This document shows positions 37,119-46,196 of a stretch of DNA of 64,000 nt, piece after piece (position 1 is the first letter of the stretch; each line of letters starts with the position of its first letter). This DNA is from Rosenbergiella nectarea (GTDB lineage: Bacteria; Pseudomonadota; Gammaproteobacteria; Enterobacterales; Enterobacteriaceae): positions 34,557 to 98,556 of the forward strand of contig NZ_FOGC01000005.1 of NCBI RefSeq assembly GCF_900111105.1, in the 5' to 3' direction. Below the pieces are notes generated by a model. That model searched no databases. It was not told the origin of the DNA and worked only from the letters and a program-made list of their open reading frames with translations. A program made the position numbers and the translations under genes.

Positions 37119-38015
37119 TTAGTATTTGCCGTCGCGATGTTCCACTGAAGCGCTATGATCCTTTTGCATATCCATACGAATTTGCGCATGACTGAGCAGG
37201 GCAAAAATAAAGGTGCCGCCGCAAATATTGCCTAATAAGGTCGGAATCGCAAATGGCCAAATAAAGGATTGCCAAGGTAGCGCGCCAGTGAACACCAGAT
37301 AGAGGACTTCGATGGTACCTACCACAATATGCGTCGTATCGGCCACGGCGATAAGCCAAGTCATCAACAAGATTACCAAAATTTTGGCATTCCCGGCCGA
37401 CGGCAGCATCCATACCATGGTGGCGACAATCCAGCCAGATACCACGGCTTTAGCAAACATTTGTGTAGGGGTATTTTCCATTACCTTCATTCCAATATCG
37501 TGGAAGGCATGTTTAATGGAAGGGTCGAACACCGGCATGTAGCCAAATGCCCACGCCGCGATAGCGGTACCAATCAAGTTGCCTAATAGGACGACGGCCC
37601 ATAACCTCAATAGTAAGTAGAGATTATTTGCAGTGGGTTTCTGCATGACAGATAGCACCGGAGTGATGGTATTTTCGGTGAACAGTTGTTGATGGGCCAT
37701 GATTACAATAATAAAGCCGAAGGTATAGCCAATACTCTCGATGAGCATGCTACCGGAAAAATGCCCTAATTCTGCATGGAAGATCCCTTTAGCCATTAGC
37801 GAGGCGCTCATCGATAACCCCGCAGCAATCGCTGACCATAACAATGCCCAGACGTCACGTTCGAGCTCTTTTTCACCCTCTTGGCGAATATGCTCGTGGG
37901 TGGCCATGGCCTGCGAGGGGAGATTCTCCTCATCCACTTCGATGTTTTCACCCCGTTTGTTTTCTTCACTCTCTACCTGTGGAGAATGCGTATCATATTG
38001 TTTATTTTGATTCAT
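37119..38015 (-). CDS. yfdC: Formate/nitrite-transporter family protein YfdC
   Basis: The 298-residue protein has an acidic, polar N-terminal ~60 residues and six membrane helices of the FNT channel fold. Conserved pieces are FGFIIVIMAHQQLFTENTITPVL and LLRLWAVVLLGNLIGT. It resembles E. coli YfdC, which forms a subgroup distinct from FocA and NirC and has no settled substrate. It is monocistronic. Confidence 0.88.
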   Translation of the reverse strand: MNQNKQYDTHSPQVESEENKRGENIEVDEENLPSQAMATHEHIRQEGEKELERDVWALLWSAIAAGLSMSASLMAKGIFHAELGHFSGSMLIESIGYTFGFIIVIMAHQQLFTENTITPVLSVMQKPTANNLYLLLRLWAVVLLGNLIGTAIAAWAFGYMPVFDPSIKHAFHDIGMKVMENTPTQMFAKAVVSGWIVATMVWMLPSAGNAKILVILLMTWLIAVADTTHIVVGTIEVLYLVFTGALPWQSFIWPFAIPTLLGNICGGTFIFALLSHAQIRMDMQKDHSASVEHRDGKY

Positions 38016-38241
38016 CGGCCCTACTCAGAAAATAGCGTGGTACTTCAAGCCTAGCATTGTTTAGTAAAATTGCAGTACTCAAGGAAGAAGGAAGGATTTT
38101 TTTTCGACAAACTGCTCCGGCGCTTAACGGAGACGCCAGAAAGCATTGGGTCGCGAGCTATTTTTACTCAGCCGATCGGTAAGGTGGGGAAGGCGGCCTG
38201 ATATGATCTTTTGACCTGATCGAAGAGATGCTTAAGGCCTA

Positions 38242-38421
38242 TCAGGACGACTGAGGAGGATCGTAGAGCTTAATGAGTGCGTTATTCACGATTAGTGTCG
38301 AGAGGGCTAAAAGTCGTTCTTCCTCCTGCTCATTGTAGAGGCGGTAGGAATAGAGCTCGACAATTTGAACGTCGACGATATCCACCTCAAAAAAGGGGGT
38401 AAGGAACGCTATTTTTGTCAT
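38242..38421 (-). CDS. Small unknown acidic protein (59 residues)
   Basis: The ATG at 38421 (MTKIAFL) is preceded 8 bases upstream by a near-perfect GGAAGGAG site, which is the main reason to accept this small gene. The product has a hydrophobic/acidic first half (PFFEVDIVDVQIVELYSY) and an EQEEERLLAL helix. It has no signal peptide or membrane helix. I do not recognise it. Confidence 0.6.
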   Translation of the reverse strand: MTKIAFLTPFFEVDIVDVQIVELYSYRLYNEQEEERLLALSTLIVNNALIKLYDPPQSS

Positions 38422-38730
38422 GAGCAATCTCCTTCCAACAGGGGCTGAGTTATTAGCACCTTAACCTATACAGTAGGAACGGTGGGAACCTCTCCCTCTA
38501 GGGCAGAGATGAATAAAGCATAGTGTATTATCGGTCAGCTAAATGAAAAGTTAACACGGGAAGGATATTTTTGTGATAGTTGCTTAGTTCATGTTGTTTA
38601 CTGCTAAGCCTACGATGAGGAGGCGGTTACGCGGAGCCGGAGCAAAGCATTGCCCAATCCTCGGTCGGGATGACGCCTGGGTCGCCGTAAAGTCTTAAGA
38701 ATATTATCCACGATGTGATCTTTAGACAAA
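38422..38730. other. Non-coding stretch without recognised genes
   Basis: No acceptable open frame; presumably holds the promoter of the small gene at 38242-38421. Confidence 0.5.
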
Positions 38731-38870
38731 AAAAACCCGCACGAAGCGGGAAGTAGGAACATAACAGGATTTCGAATGAACATACTGACAGTCACCGGGG
38801 AATGACTGCGACTTTCCGGACGAAAAGAGTATGTCTTCAATGATTAAGCCTAGTACCGACTTGCGTGATA
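38731..38870 (-). ncRNA. Candidate small RNA ending at a strong terminator
   Basis: On the minus strand a GC-rich terminator (CCCGC/GCGGG then eight T, near 38734-38752) is preceded by a hairpin, CAGTCA/TGACTG, at about 38790-38810. A TTGATT element sits near 38876 but no clear -10 follows. No convincing protein precedes the terminator; the frame reading through it would translate the terminator itself. I recognise no known sRNA. Confidence 0.3.
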
Positions 38871-38947
38871 ATCAATTTTTTAATAGTTAACTTTATGATT
38901 ATTAGTGCTATAACGCTTTAATGATAATTGGAGCAGTTTTTCAAAAA

Positions 38948-38970
38948 AAAACCCGCCAAAAGGCGGGAAA
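38948..38970 (-). terminator. Terminator downstream of the yoaK-like gene
   Basis: CCCGCC AAAA GGCGGG, followed on the minus strand by nine T. It lies ~100 bases beyond the small yoaK-like reading frame. Confidence 0.85.
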
Positions 38971-39066
38971 AAATTTTATTGCAGTTTTCAGGATGTAACA
39001 GCATTGAGGTGCTATACCTACTCTGACTGGTGCTTTTTTATTAAGTTCACAAAGTTTGCGAAAAAA

Positions 39067-39165
39067 TTACGATCCTGGCAAATAAGCGCCACTGGCAATA
39101 AACCAAATCAGTAATGCAACGCCTGCAACAATGATCGCTACGGGAAAAAGATAGCCCAATTTCAT
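39067..39165 (-). CDS. yoaK: YoaK-like 32-residue inner-membrane protein
   Basis: A frame from ATG 39165 to TAA 39067 encodes 32 residues: MKLGYLFPVAII, a hydrophobic helix with WF, and GAYLPGS. E. coli YoaK is also 32 residues and shares the IFPV/LFPV start, the central helix with WF, the GG/SG-Y segment and a PG ending. It is a single-pass membrane peptide of unknown function. The ribosome site is modest (AGAGA). A strong terminator lies downstream. Confidence 0.7.
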   Translation of the reverse strand: MKLGYLFPVAIIVAGVALLIWFIASGAYLPGS

Positions 39166-39259
39166 AATGAATCATTCTCTGGTTGGTAAAACGCCCATTA
39201 TCCCACGGTTTCGATGCCAGGCAATCCCCATCGATAAGATAATGGGCTGGTGCGTAGCG

Positions 39260-41023
39260 TTAATAGCCACGGGCTGATCCTGCTGGGCGTCTCACATCAT
39301 TCGCCCCATACAAATAGCCTGGTCTAACATTACCCGAGACGGCGCTGTCGTTACCTGAACTCGTGGTTCCTACCCCCGCAGCCCCCGGTAGACCGACCAT
39401 AATCAACTCGGCAGCTCCCCAAGGCGTTTGCTCTACCATGCGATATCCCATTTTACTCAGGATATTTAACGTATCGGCAGAAAGGCCGTTCTTTTCGTAG
39501 TACACCTCATCTGGATACCATTGATGATGGATCCTTGGGGCATCTACCGCTTCTTGGGGCTTCATCCCAAAGTCGATAATATTGAGCGCGGTCTCTAAGG
39601 TGATAGTGATAATTCGCGATCCCCCAGGTGAACCCAGCACTAAGAAGATTTTACCCTCCTTCGTGACCAAACTCGGGCTCATGGAAGAGAGCGGACGTTT
39701 ACCCGGCGCGATACTGTTTGCGGTGCCCTGTACTAATCCGTAAAGATTTTTTGCGCCAATTTTCGTCGTAAAATCATCCATCTCGTTATTCATCAATACC
39801 CCTGTGCCGGGAGCCATCACCACAGCCCCGAAGCGTCCGTTGACGGTATAGGTGGTCGAAACAGCGTTACCATAATGGTCAACAATGGAGTAATGAGTCG
39901 TTTCAGGTTTTTCACCGGTGGCGACCAATGGCTTAATTTGTGTGGAAGGGGTCGCTTTATCTTTCTGAATCTTCTCACGCAACGATGCCGCGTACTGCTT
40001 ATCCATTAATTTGGCTACCGGGTTTTGAACGAAGGCGGGATCACCTAAATAGGTATTCCTATCGGCATAGCTGAAGCGAAGTGCTTCAGTTAAGGTATGC
40101 ACCATTGCGGCAGAATTAAAGCCCATCGATTTAAGATCATAACCCTCCAATATATTCAGGGTTTCGCAGAGTGTTACGCCGCCAGAACTTGGTGGTGGGG
40201 CGGAGACAAAAGTGTAACCACGGTAAGTACAGGTGAGGGGGGTGAGTTCGGTGGCGTGGTACTCTGCAAAGTCTTGTGCGGTAATGATCCCGCCACCGGC
40301 TTTTGAGGCCTGCTCGACGGCTTTAGGGAATTGACCCTGATAGAAGGCATCAGGACCCTCTTTAGCGATACGTGACAGCGTGCGTGCGAGGTCTGTTTGC
40401 CGTAAACGGTCTCCCGGTTGTAACGGCGTACCATCAGGGCGCAGGAAGATTCTTGCGACTGCTGGGTCTTGTTTAAAATGCGCCACCGTAGTGTCGAGAA
40501 TATCGGTATCTGCGCGGGTTAGAATAAAACCGTCTTGCGCTAATTTTATGGCGGGTGCCATCACTGCTTGTCGGCTTAATTTGCCATATTGCCGGCGTGC
40601 CATTTCCATGCCCATTACTGTCCCTGGGACTCCTGTGGCTTTCCACCCATAGAGACTGCTTCCAGCAATCAGATCACCTTGGGCATCTTGGTACATTGCC
40701 GCACTGGCTGCTGCCGGTGCCATCTCACGGAAATTAATAAAGGTGTCTTTACCGTTTGCCAAATGGATGGTCATAAACCCGCCGCCACCAATGTTGCCAC
40801 AGCAAGGATTGACGACCGCTTGGGCATAGCCAACCGCGACGGCGGCATCAATGGCATTGCCGCCCTGTTTAAGAATATTGACCCCAACCTGTGTGGCGAG
40901 ATCTTGAGACGTGACGACCATACCGTTTTTGGCTTCGACTGCGGGAGCAGAGGCGGCTTGTGCGAAGTGGGGGGACGATAAAACAAATAGGGCGAGGGCG
41001 GAGAGCGTGTGTTTCCTTAACAT
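39260..41023 (-). CDS. ggt: Gamma-glutamyltranspeptidase precursor
   Basis: The 587-residue precursor has a signal peptide (cleavage probably after AQA, residue ~23) and is periplasmic. Autocleavage occurs before the catalytic Thr in ETTHYSIVD, giving large and small subunits; GSPGGSRI and LSSMSPSLV of the small subunit bind the gamma-glutamyl group. It hydrolyses glutathione and transfers gamma-glutamyl groups. Length is that of E. coli Ggt (580). Confidence 0.96.
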   Translation of the reverse strand: MLRKHTLSALALFVLSSPHFAQAASAPAVEAKNGMVVTSQDLATQVGVNILKQGGNAIDAAVAVGYAQAVVNPCCGNIGGGGFMTIHLANGKDTFINFREMAPAAASAAMYQDAQGDLIAGSSLYGWKATGVPGTVMGMEMARRQYGKLSRQAVMAPAIKLAQDGFILTRADTDILDTTVAHFKQDPAVARIFLRPDGTPLQPGDRLRQTDLARTLSRIAKEGPDAFYQGQFPKAVEQASKAGGGIITAQDFAEYHATELTPLTCTYRGYTFVSAPPPSSGGVTLCETLNILEGYDLKSMGFNSAAMVHTLTEALRFSYADRNTYLGDPAFVQNPVAKLMDKQYAASLREKIQKDKATPSTQIKPLVATGEKPETTHYSIVDHYGNAVSTTYTVNGRFGAVVMAPGTGVLMNNEMDDFTTKIGAKNLYGLVQGTANSIAPGKRPLSSMSPSLVTKEGKIFLVLGSPGGSRIITITLETALNIIDFGMKPQEAVDAPRIHHQWYPDEVYYEKNGLSADTLNILSKMGYRMVEQTPWGAAELIMVGLPGAAGVGTTSSGNDSAVSGNVRPGYLYGANDVRRPAGSARGY

Positions 41024-41074
41024 TAATAAGTACCTCTTTGATGATTTCCTTCTACCATAACCTGACCAGAAAAA

Positions 41075-41156
41075 AACTCCAGTAATTCAATAAGCTATCA
41101 TAAGTAAAAACAATATCTGTGATAGCGCACAAATAATCATCATCAATACTGGAGTT
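41075..41156. promoter_or_regulatory. Nested inverted repeats in the ggt-leuE intergenic region
   Basis: Outer arms AACTCCAGTA (41075-41084) and TACTGGAGTT (41147-41156) are perfect. Inside them GCTATCA (41094-41100) and TGATAGC (41120-41126) form a second perfect pair. The array sits between the divergent ggt and leuE starts. It may be operators for a looping regulator; no known consensus is matched with confidence. Confidence 0.5.
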
Positions 41157-41237
41157 GTGGCGCGGCAATCTTTATCATTAAATCCCTTTTATTCGCTAAT
41201 TTTTGACATGCTAAGAGTGTATTGAGCGAGGTTTATC

Positions 41238-41876
41238 GTGTTTGCAGAGTATGGTGTGCTAAATTTTTGGACTTATGTCGCAGGAGCTATTTTTTTAGTG
41301 TTAATCCCGGGGCCCAATACGCTCTTTGTGTTGAAGAATAGTATGAGTGGCGGGGTTAAGAGCGGTTACCAAGCCGCAGCGGCGGTTTTTATCGGTGATG
41401 CAGTATTAATGTTCCTCGCTTATACAGGGGTTGCCACCCTGATTAATACCACGCCGGTGTTATTTAATGTGGTGCGTTATCTTGGTGCGGGCTATTTGCT
41501 ATGGCTGGGGATTAAGATGCTCTATACCACGTTTAGCCAGCGTGAACAGGCCGCTGTGACGCCAGGCAAGAAAGTCCGTGGAGCCGTCTTTAAACGTGCA
41601 TTAATATTAAGCCTGACCAATCCTAAAGCGATATTATTTTATGTGTCGTTCTTTGTGCAGTTCATCGATGTGCAGAGTGCTCATCCGGGCGTTGCTTTCT
41701 TCATTTTGGCTACGGTGCTAGAAATGGCGAGTTTTTGTTATCTAAGCTTGCTGATTTTCAGTGGTTCATCGCTCACCCGCGCAATTGGCTCACGCCAGCG
41801 TTTAGCCAAGGTAGGAAATTCAATGATTGGTTTACTCTTCCTTGGGTTTGCCGCCCGTCTCGCGACTCTCCAGTAA
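41238..41876 (+). CDS. leuE: Leucine exporter LeuE
   Basis: The 212-residue LysE/RhtB-family protein has six membrane helices and is near-identical in pattern to E. coli Leu[87 protein letters not shown]. It starts at GTG with a GAGG site. It exports leucine and related amino acids, normally under Lrp control. Confidence 0.95.
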   Translation: MFAEYGVLNFWTYVAGAIFLVLIPGPNTLFVLKNSMSGGVKSGYQAAAAVFIGDAVLMFLAYTGVATLINTTPVLFNVVRYLGAGYLLWLGIKMLYTTFSQREQAAVTPGKKVRGAVFKRALILSLTNPKAILFYVSFFVQFIDVQSAHPGVAFFILATVLEMASFCYLSLLIFSGSSLTRAIGSRQRLAKVGNSMIGLLFLGFAARLATLQ

Positions 41877-41886
41877 GTAACAAAAA

Positions 41887-41910
41887 AAAGCTCACCTTAA
41901 CGTGAGCTTT
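41887..41910 (+). terminator. Terminator between convergent leuE and DUF6388 gene
   Basis: AAAGCTCAC / GTGAGCTTT with a 6-base loop, flanked by A8 on the left, so it best terminates the minus-strand gene and may serve both. Confidence 0.7.
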
Positions 41911-41916
41911 GACTGA

Positions 41917-42240
41917 CTATAAATGGTTCTTCTCGCAGAACTCTTCCCACGTCATCCCCAGCGCCTCGGCGTGGCTACGCAGGTAACTCTCTATCGCTTG
42001 GGCGGCGACTGCATTATCCGTTTCGACTAACTGAATAGAGAAGATAATGCCGTCTAACTGTTTTTGACGAATAAACGCGGCGTAGATACGTTCAGCATGA
42101 AGATTTCGCAGTTGTTCAACCGTCATTCCATTGTCACGAGCATCTTTTTCAGTCACTTCGTCGAGTGCAACTTGAAAATCAGGGTGTGCTGAGAAAAAGA
42201 TATCGCGGGCTTGGGCGTAGTATTGTTCAGGGGTTTTCAT
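41917..42240 (-). CDS. DUF6388-like small cytoplasmic protein
   Basis: The 107-residue helical protein (PEQYYAQARDIFFSAHPDF..., ERIYAAFIRQKQLDG, SYLRSHAEALGMTWEEFC) resembles a family of small enteric/pseudomonad proteins annotated DUF6388, of unknown function. It has no signal peptide or membrane helix. Family assignment is from memory. Confidence 0.65.
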   Translation of the reverse strand: MKTPEQYYAQARDIFFSAHPDFQVALDEVTEKDARDNGMTVEQLRNLHAERIYAAFIRQKQLDGIIFSIQLVETDNAVAAQAIESYLRSHAEALGMTWEEFCEKNHL

Positions 42241-42380
42241 CGAGGGGCCTAGCTTTTGAAAGAATCTTACTCGATTATACCGGTTTCAAGCAAAGATGTC
42301 AGCGGAAGTCATTCCCTAGCTTGCATTGTGCTAGCGAAACATTATACCTTAGCGCCAGAAAAAATCTGTAGGGATGCCAT

Positions 42381-42821
42381 ATGAAAACTCGATTATTACT
42401 GTCTCTTTTTGTGCTTGCGGGTTGTAGTCCGATCACTAATTATCAAACTATCGTTAAAACCCCTGCACCGCAATCACTGGAAGGTGTGTGGCGGACATCA
42501 GGACCGCAATCGGGGTTGGTCAGTAAGGATGCCGTTGGCTATTTGATCATCGATCAAGCCGGTAACACCCTAGACTGCCGCCAATGGCAACGGGTGATTG
42601 CTAAACCTGGGAAATTAAGCCGGATAAACGATCAATGGGTAAACGTTAACCATCAAGTGAGAATTATGCCGCTAAAGCGTAAAGATGGTATGTTGCACTA
42701 TGATCGCCTGACCTTGATTAAGGTTTCCTCGGCGAGTGAGGAGTGTCAAAAAGCCCTTGCCGAAGCAAAGGCTCAACCTCAAGCAGAAACCATTCAAAAT
42801 ATCGAGATTAACGGTCAATAA
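42381..42821 (+). CDS. yedD: Lipoprotein YedD
   Basis: The 146-residue protein has a lipobox (LFVLAGC, Cys ~15) and matches E. coli YedD in order: YQTIVKTPAPQSLEGVWRT, SGLVSKDAVGYLIIDQAGNTLDCRQWQRVIAKPGKLS. Position next to fliT is that of E. coli. It would be anchored in the outer membrane; function is unknown. Confidence 0.93.
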   Translation: MKTRLLLSLFVLAGCSPITNYQTIVKTPAPQSLEGVWRTSGPQSGLVSKDAVGYLIIDQAGNTLDCRQWQRVIAKPGKLSRINDQWVNVNHQVRIMPLKRKDGMLHYDRLTLIKVSSASEECQKALAEAKAQPQAETIQNIEINGQ

Positions 42822-42839
42822 TCGTCGTGTCAGGCGGGG

Positions 42840-43118
42840 TTAGACCGCTTGATACGCATGATTGATTTTATCTTGTGTCCCTTGGTCTATCCGCGAGTTT
42901 ACATCTCTCTGTAATTGATAGAGAGATGTCTCCACACCCTCCTGGGCGAGCAATAACTGCTTAACTACCGCTGCATTATCAATTTGGCCTAAATGCCTCA
43001 CAGATTCTGAATAAGCCTCTGCCATTGGCAGCAATGCCGTAAAATCTTTTACCTCAAGCGCCTGCCGCATCTTATCAAGCAGATCGAGGCTTCGTTGTAC
43101 CTCGGGTAATGCCACCAT
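42840..43118 (-). CDS. fliT: FliT, flagellar chaperone
   Basis: ATG 43118 (MVALPEV) yields 92 residues, after the fliS stop and with a GAGGG site; a longer frame to 43154 overlaps fliS and is unlikely. The helical protein matches FliT in size (E. coli 121) and position after fliS. It escorts FliD to the exporter and inhibits FlhDC. Sequence divergence is high, as usual for FliT. Confidence 0.8.
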   Translation of the reverse strand: MVALPEVQRSLDLLDKMRQALEVKDFTALLPMAEAYSESVRHLGQIDNAAVVKQLLLAQEGVETSLYQLQRDVNSRIDQGTQDKINHAYQAV

Positions 43119-43123
43119 GATAG

Positions 43124-43516
43124 TTATCCCTCTTGGCTTAGTGATGTCTGCCATGCCCCAGCAATCGTCTGCAGTAACTCACGGCAGTGTCCGAGTTTAT
43201 CGCGATCATTATGGAGATTGGCTAACATCAATTGTTGTGCGACATAGTGAAATAATGACAAAAGTTGTCCTGCGAGTGGGTCTTTAGCGAGCGGTTCAAT
43301 GGCCTGTATTAGGCCAGTATCGATGATCGCGACGGCTTTCGCGATCATGTTGCCTTTATCGATGATGTCCTGATTCTCCATTGAGATGGCGGCACGCCCT
43401 AAAGCATTCAGTGCACCGTCAAATAGTAGGGTCGTCAATTGATGTTGACTGGCACTTAACACCGAACTTTCTAGCCCCACTTGAGCATACACATTCGCGA
43501 GCTGACGTTTATTCAT
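43124..43516 (-). CDS. fliS: FliS, flagellin export chaperone
   Basis: The 130-residue helical-bundle protein contains YAQVGLESSVLSASQHQLTTLLFDGALNAL, a clear FliS signature. It binds the C-terminus of FliC and prevents premature polymerisation. It forms an operon with fliD (10 bases apart) and fliT. Confidence 0.95.
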   Translation of the reverse strand: MNKRQLANVYAQVGLESSVLSASQHQLTTLLFDGALNALGRAAISMENQDIIDKGNMIAKAVAIIDTGLIQAIEPLAKDPLAGQLLSLFHYVAQQLMLANLHNDRDKLGHCRELLQTIAGAWQTSLSQEG

Positions 43517-43526
43517 AGCGGTAACC

Positions 43527-44957
43527 TTAATCGTCCGAATTGGCGAATTGTGCCGTGAGATAATTTTTAGTGGTGTCCATCTGCGATAGGGTCTTTTTCA
43601 ACTGGACGAATTGCGACTTGTAACGCGCCATGGTGGCATCAATCCGTGATTGCTGCTGATCGTAGCGGACCTCTAATTTATCGTAAGAATCATTTAACGC
43701 CTTCACCGCCGTCGTCAGCGTGCCTTTTGATGAATAGTTATCGCTCAGAATCGTATCGAGGGTGTTGTTGGCAAGTGTACTAAAGCCAGTGGTCTTGCTA
43801 TCGCCCAAAAAGAATTGATAGACCGCCTGAGGAGTCGAGGTTAATGCTGACGTAAGCTTTTTTTCATCAATATTTAAGCTACCAATGCTGCCGTCTGCCC
43901 CTTTAGTGGTGTTTTGCGTAATGCCAAGTTCAGCCATAATCGTTACGGCACCCGCCTGCGTTGTGTTCAACACTGAGCGCAACTGGTTCTGAATATCACG
44001 CACCGTGCCATTACCCATTAATGGACCATTTGAACTGGTATCGCTCGATAATGTGCTGCCGCCAGCGTACTTAGTGATACTGGTGACTACAGATTGCACA
44101 TTATTGTAGGCGGTCACCCATGCTTTAATATTTTTTACGGCATCTGCGGTGTTATTAGCAACTTCTAAACGTTCTTCGCCATTAGAAACCGCCTTGAGGT
44201 TTAACGTCACGCCATAAGGCGCATCGGATACGGTATTTGAGGCACTTTGCACCTCTATACCATTGACGCTCAATACGGCATCTTGCCCAGCGACAGATTG
44301 ATGCATGCCGGTTGCAGAATCACCCCCTTGGTAACCTATCAGTGCTTGAAGCTGATCATCGCCGGAGACCGTGACGCTAAGAGTATTTTCTGCGCCAGTC
44401 TCTTTTGAGGAGAGAGAGAGATAATACTCCCCGTCATTCGACTTGATGCTGGTCGCAACGACTCCTGCGCCACTTTTATTAATGGCATTAACAAGTCCAT
44501 TTAGACTGGTGTCATTGTCGTCCAAGGCAATTGTCACCGGTTCGCTATCGCCAGTCTGTAACGTTAACGTGCGGCCCTGCGCGCCAGTAGTCCCTAGAGG
44601 CTGGTTATTACTGCTGATTACACTCGAGAGCAGCGTCTGAGCGGTGGCAAGTTGTTTCACATTGATTTGATAATTACCAACACTTGCATCGCTATTACTG
44701 GTTGCAGTGAATGATTGATTGGTACTAACGATACTGGTTGCATTCAGCGCAGAGGCCGAACTGAGCGTTGTCGTCGCTTTTTGTAAAGACTCTAATGCAC
44801 TACGAAGCTGGCCAAAGGCTGATAGTTGACTTTTAACGGTCGTCGCCTGTTGAGTGATCGGCGTTAAACTTTGCGTCTCATATGTTTCTAATTGCGTGTA
44901 CAGTGTGTCTAAGTCAAAAGCACTGTTGCCAATATTCAAATTACTAATAACCGCCAT
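43527..44957 (-). CDS. fliD: FliD, flagellar filament cap
   Basis: The 476-residue length is typical. The N-terminus NLNIGNSAFDLDTLYTQLETYE...PI and a C-terminal coiled coil (YDKLEVRYDQQQSRIDATMARYKSQFVQLKKTLSQM) are conserved, with variable Ser/Thr-rich middle domains exposed at the tip. It folds flagellin subunits at the filament end. A sigma-28-type promoter lies upstream, opposite that of fliC. Confidence 0.96.
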   Translation of the reverse strand: MAVISNLNIGNSAFDLDTLYTQLETYETQSLTPITQQATTVKSQLSAFGQLRSALESLQKATTTLSSASALNATSIVSTNQSFTATSNSDASVGNYQINVKQLATAQTLLSSVISSNNQPLGTTGAQGRTLTLQTGDSEPVTIALDDNDTSLNGLVNAINKSGAGVVATSIKSNDGEYYLSLSSKETGAENTLSVTVSGDDQLQALIGYQGGDSATGMHQSVAGQDAVLSVNGIEVQSASNTVSDAPYGVTLNLKAVSNGEERLEVANNTADAVKNIKAWVTAYNNVQSVVTSITKYAGGSTLSSDTSSNGPLMGNGTVRDIQNQLRSVLNTTQAGAVTIMAELGITQNTTKGADGSIGSLNIDEKKLTSALTSTPQAVYQFFLGDSKTTGFSTLANNTLDTILSDNYSSKGTLTTAVKALNDSYDKLEVRYDQQQSRIDATMARYKSQFVQLKKTLSQMDTTKNYLTAQFANSDD

Positions 44958-44990
44958 GGCGTCCTCTCTTTCTAATAAATTGTAGAGTCT

Positions 44991-45017
44991 TTATCGGCAA
45001 AATAGAGAAAAGGGTTA
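44991..45017 (-). promoter_or_regulatory. Sigma-28 promoter of fliD
   Basis: On the minus strand TAAC - 15 bases - GCCGATAA, a full -10 match and a near-complete -35 (TAAA). It lies ~35 bp upstream of fliD. Confidence 0.8.
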
Positions 45018-45045
45018 ATAGGGGACGTTAATTTTACGCTGTCGG

Positions 45046-45072
45046 TAAAGTTCATTCAGCACCTGCCGATAA
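45046..45072 (+). promoter_or_regulatory. Sigma-28 promoter of fliC
   Basis: TAAA - 15 bases - GCCGATAA matches the class III flagellar consensus exactly. It lies ~60 bp upstream of fliC. Confidence 0.92.
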
Positions 45073-45133
45073 TCCCTTTGACCACGTACTGAGAGGCAGT
45101 ACGTAACATTAACTCCGAGCAAAGGAATTGAAT

Positions 45134-45967
45134 ATGGCTGTTATTAATACCAATATCATGTCTCTAACCACTCAAAATAACCTGAATAAATCACAATCGG
45201 CGTTGGGGACGGCGATTGAGCGCCTCTCTTCTGGGCTGCGTATTAATAGTGCTAAAGACGATGCTGCAGGTTCAGCGATTGCCAACCGTATGTCGTCTAA
45301 TATTCGCGGATTAACTCAGGCTTCTCGTAATGCGACAGATGGTATTTCACTGGCGCAAACCGCGGAAGGCGCATTAAACGAAATGAACACCAACTTACAA
45401 CGTATTCGTGAGCTGACTGTTCAAGCGAAAAATGGGACTAACAGCGCTGAAGACGTTAAATCAATCCAAGCAGAGGTGGATGCGCGTTTATCGGAAATTA
45501 CGCGTATCGGTACGGCAACCACCTTTAACAACATCCAACTGTTTGATAGCGACCAAAGTATCAATATCCAAGTGGGTGCGAATGATGATGCGGCGGCCAA
45601 CGTTATCACCATTTCACTGACCGACGATGGTTTTAAAGCTAGTGCACTGGGTGCAGCGTTCTCTGTCAGTGGCGGGGACGCCGGCAGTGCCGATGCTTCG
45701 CTGGCAGAAATCGATAAGCGTATTGCTTCAGTCGACTCCGCACGCAGCAGCTTAGGTGCGATACAAAACCGTTTCGAATCAACCATTAATAACTTGAATA
45801 CCACGGTTAACAACTTAAGTGCTTCACAATCCCGTATCCAAGATGCGGACTATGCGACGGAAGTTTCAAGTATGTCGCGTGCACAGATCCTGCAACAAGC
45901 AGGTACCTCTGTCCTAGCCAAAGCGAACCAAGTGCCACAAACCGTATTATCTCTGTTACAAGGCTAA
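45134..45967 (+). CDS. fliC: Flagellin FliC, short form
   Basis: ATG 45134 ([11 protein letters not shown]) follows an AAGGAA site and gives 277 residues. The conserved D0/D1 ends are seen: [22 protein letters not shown] and [43 protein letters not shown]. The central variable domain is almost absent (about 30 residues around 170-200), so only the filament core is encoded. It is exported with FliS and transcribed by FliA. Confidence 0.97.
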   Translation: MAVINTNIMSLTTQNNLNKSQSALGTAIERLSSGLRINSAKDDAAGSAIANRMSSNIRGLTQASRNATDGISLAQTAEGALNEMNTNLQRIRELTVQAKNGTNSAEDVKSIQAEVDARLSEITRIGTATTFNNIQLFDSDQSINIQVGANDDAAANVITISLTDDGFKASALGAAFSVSGGDAGSADASLAEIDKRIASVDSARSSLGAIQNRFESTINNLNTTVNNLSASQSRIQDADYATEVSSMSRAQILQQAGTSVLAKANQVPQTVLSLLQG

Positions 45968-46015
45968 TAATGACTGTTTGGGGTGTTAATCTGCCCTAAT
46001 AGTCACCGTGATGAC

Positions 46016-46050
46016 GGCCTGGATCCCTGAGAGGATCCGGGCCTTTTTTT
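46016..46050 (+). terminator. fliC terminator
   Basis: GGCCTGGATCC / GGATCCGGGCC (one mismatch) followed by seven T, ~50 bases after the stop. Confidence 0.9.
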
Positions 46051-46110
46051 CGTATTAATCCATGAAACTGAACACCCTAGAGTACGAAAATCTTCTACAC
46101 AAGCTCACCG

Positions 46111-46137
46111 TAAAACCGTGTTTTTTTCCTGCGATAA
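46111..46137 (+). promoter_or_regulatory. Candidate sigma-28 promoter of fliA
   Basis: TAAA - 15 bases - TGCGATAA, two mismatches in the -10. It would allow FliA autoregulation as in E. coli. Confidence 0.55.
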
Positions 46138-46196
46138 GAAACGGTTACTAGCCTCGATAATATTCAGTATGAATAAATGGAGATAGGAACTGCACA

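Noticed and set aside
38610-38840. A 76-codon minus-strand frame starting MKTYSFRPESR
   Set aside because: It reads straight through a strong terminator hairpin and its tail is low-complexity basic; no ribosome site supports it. The region is better seen as a possible small RNA.
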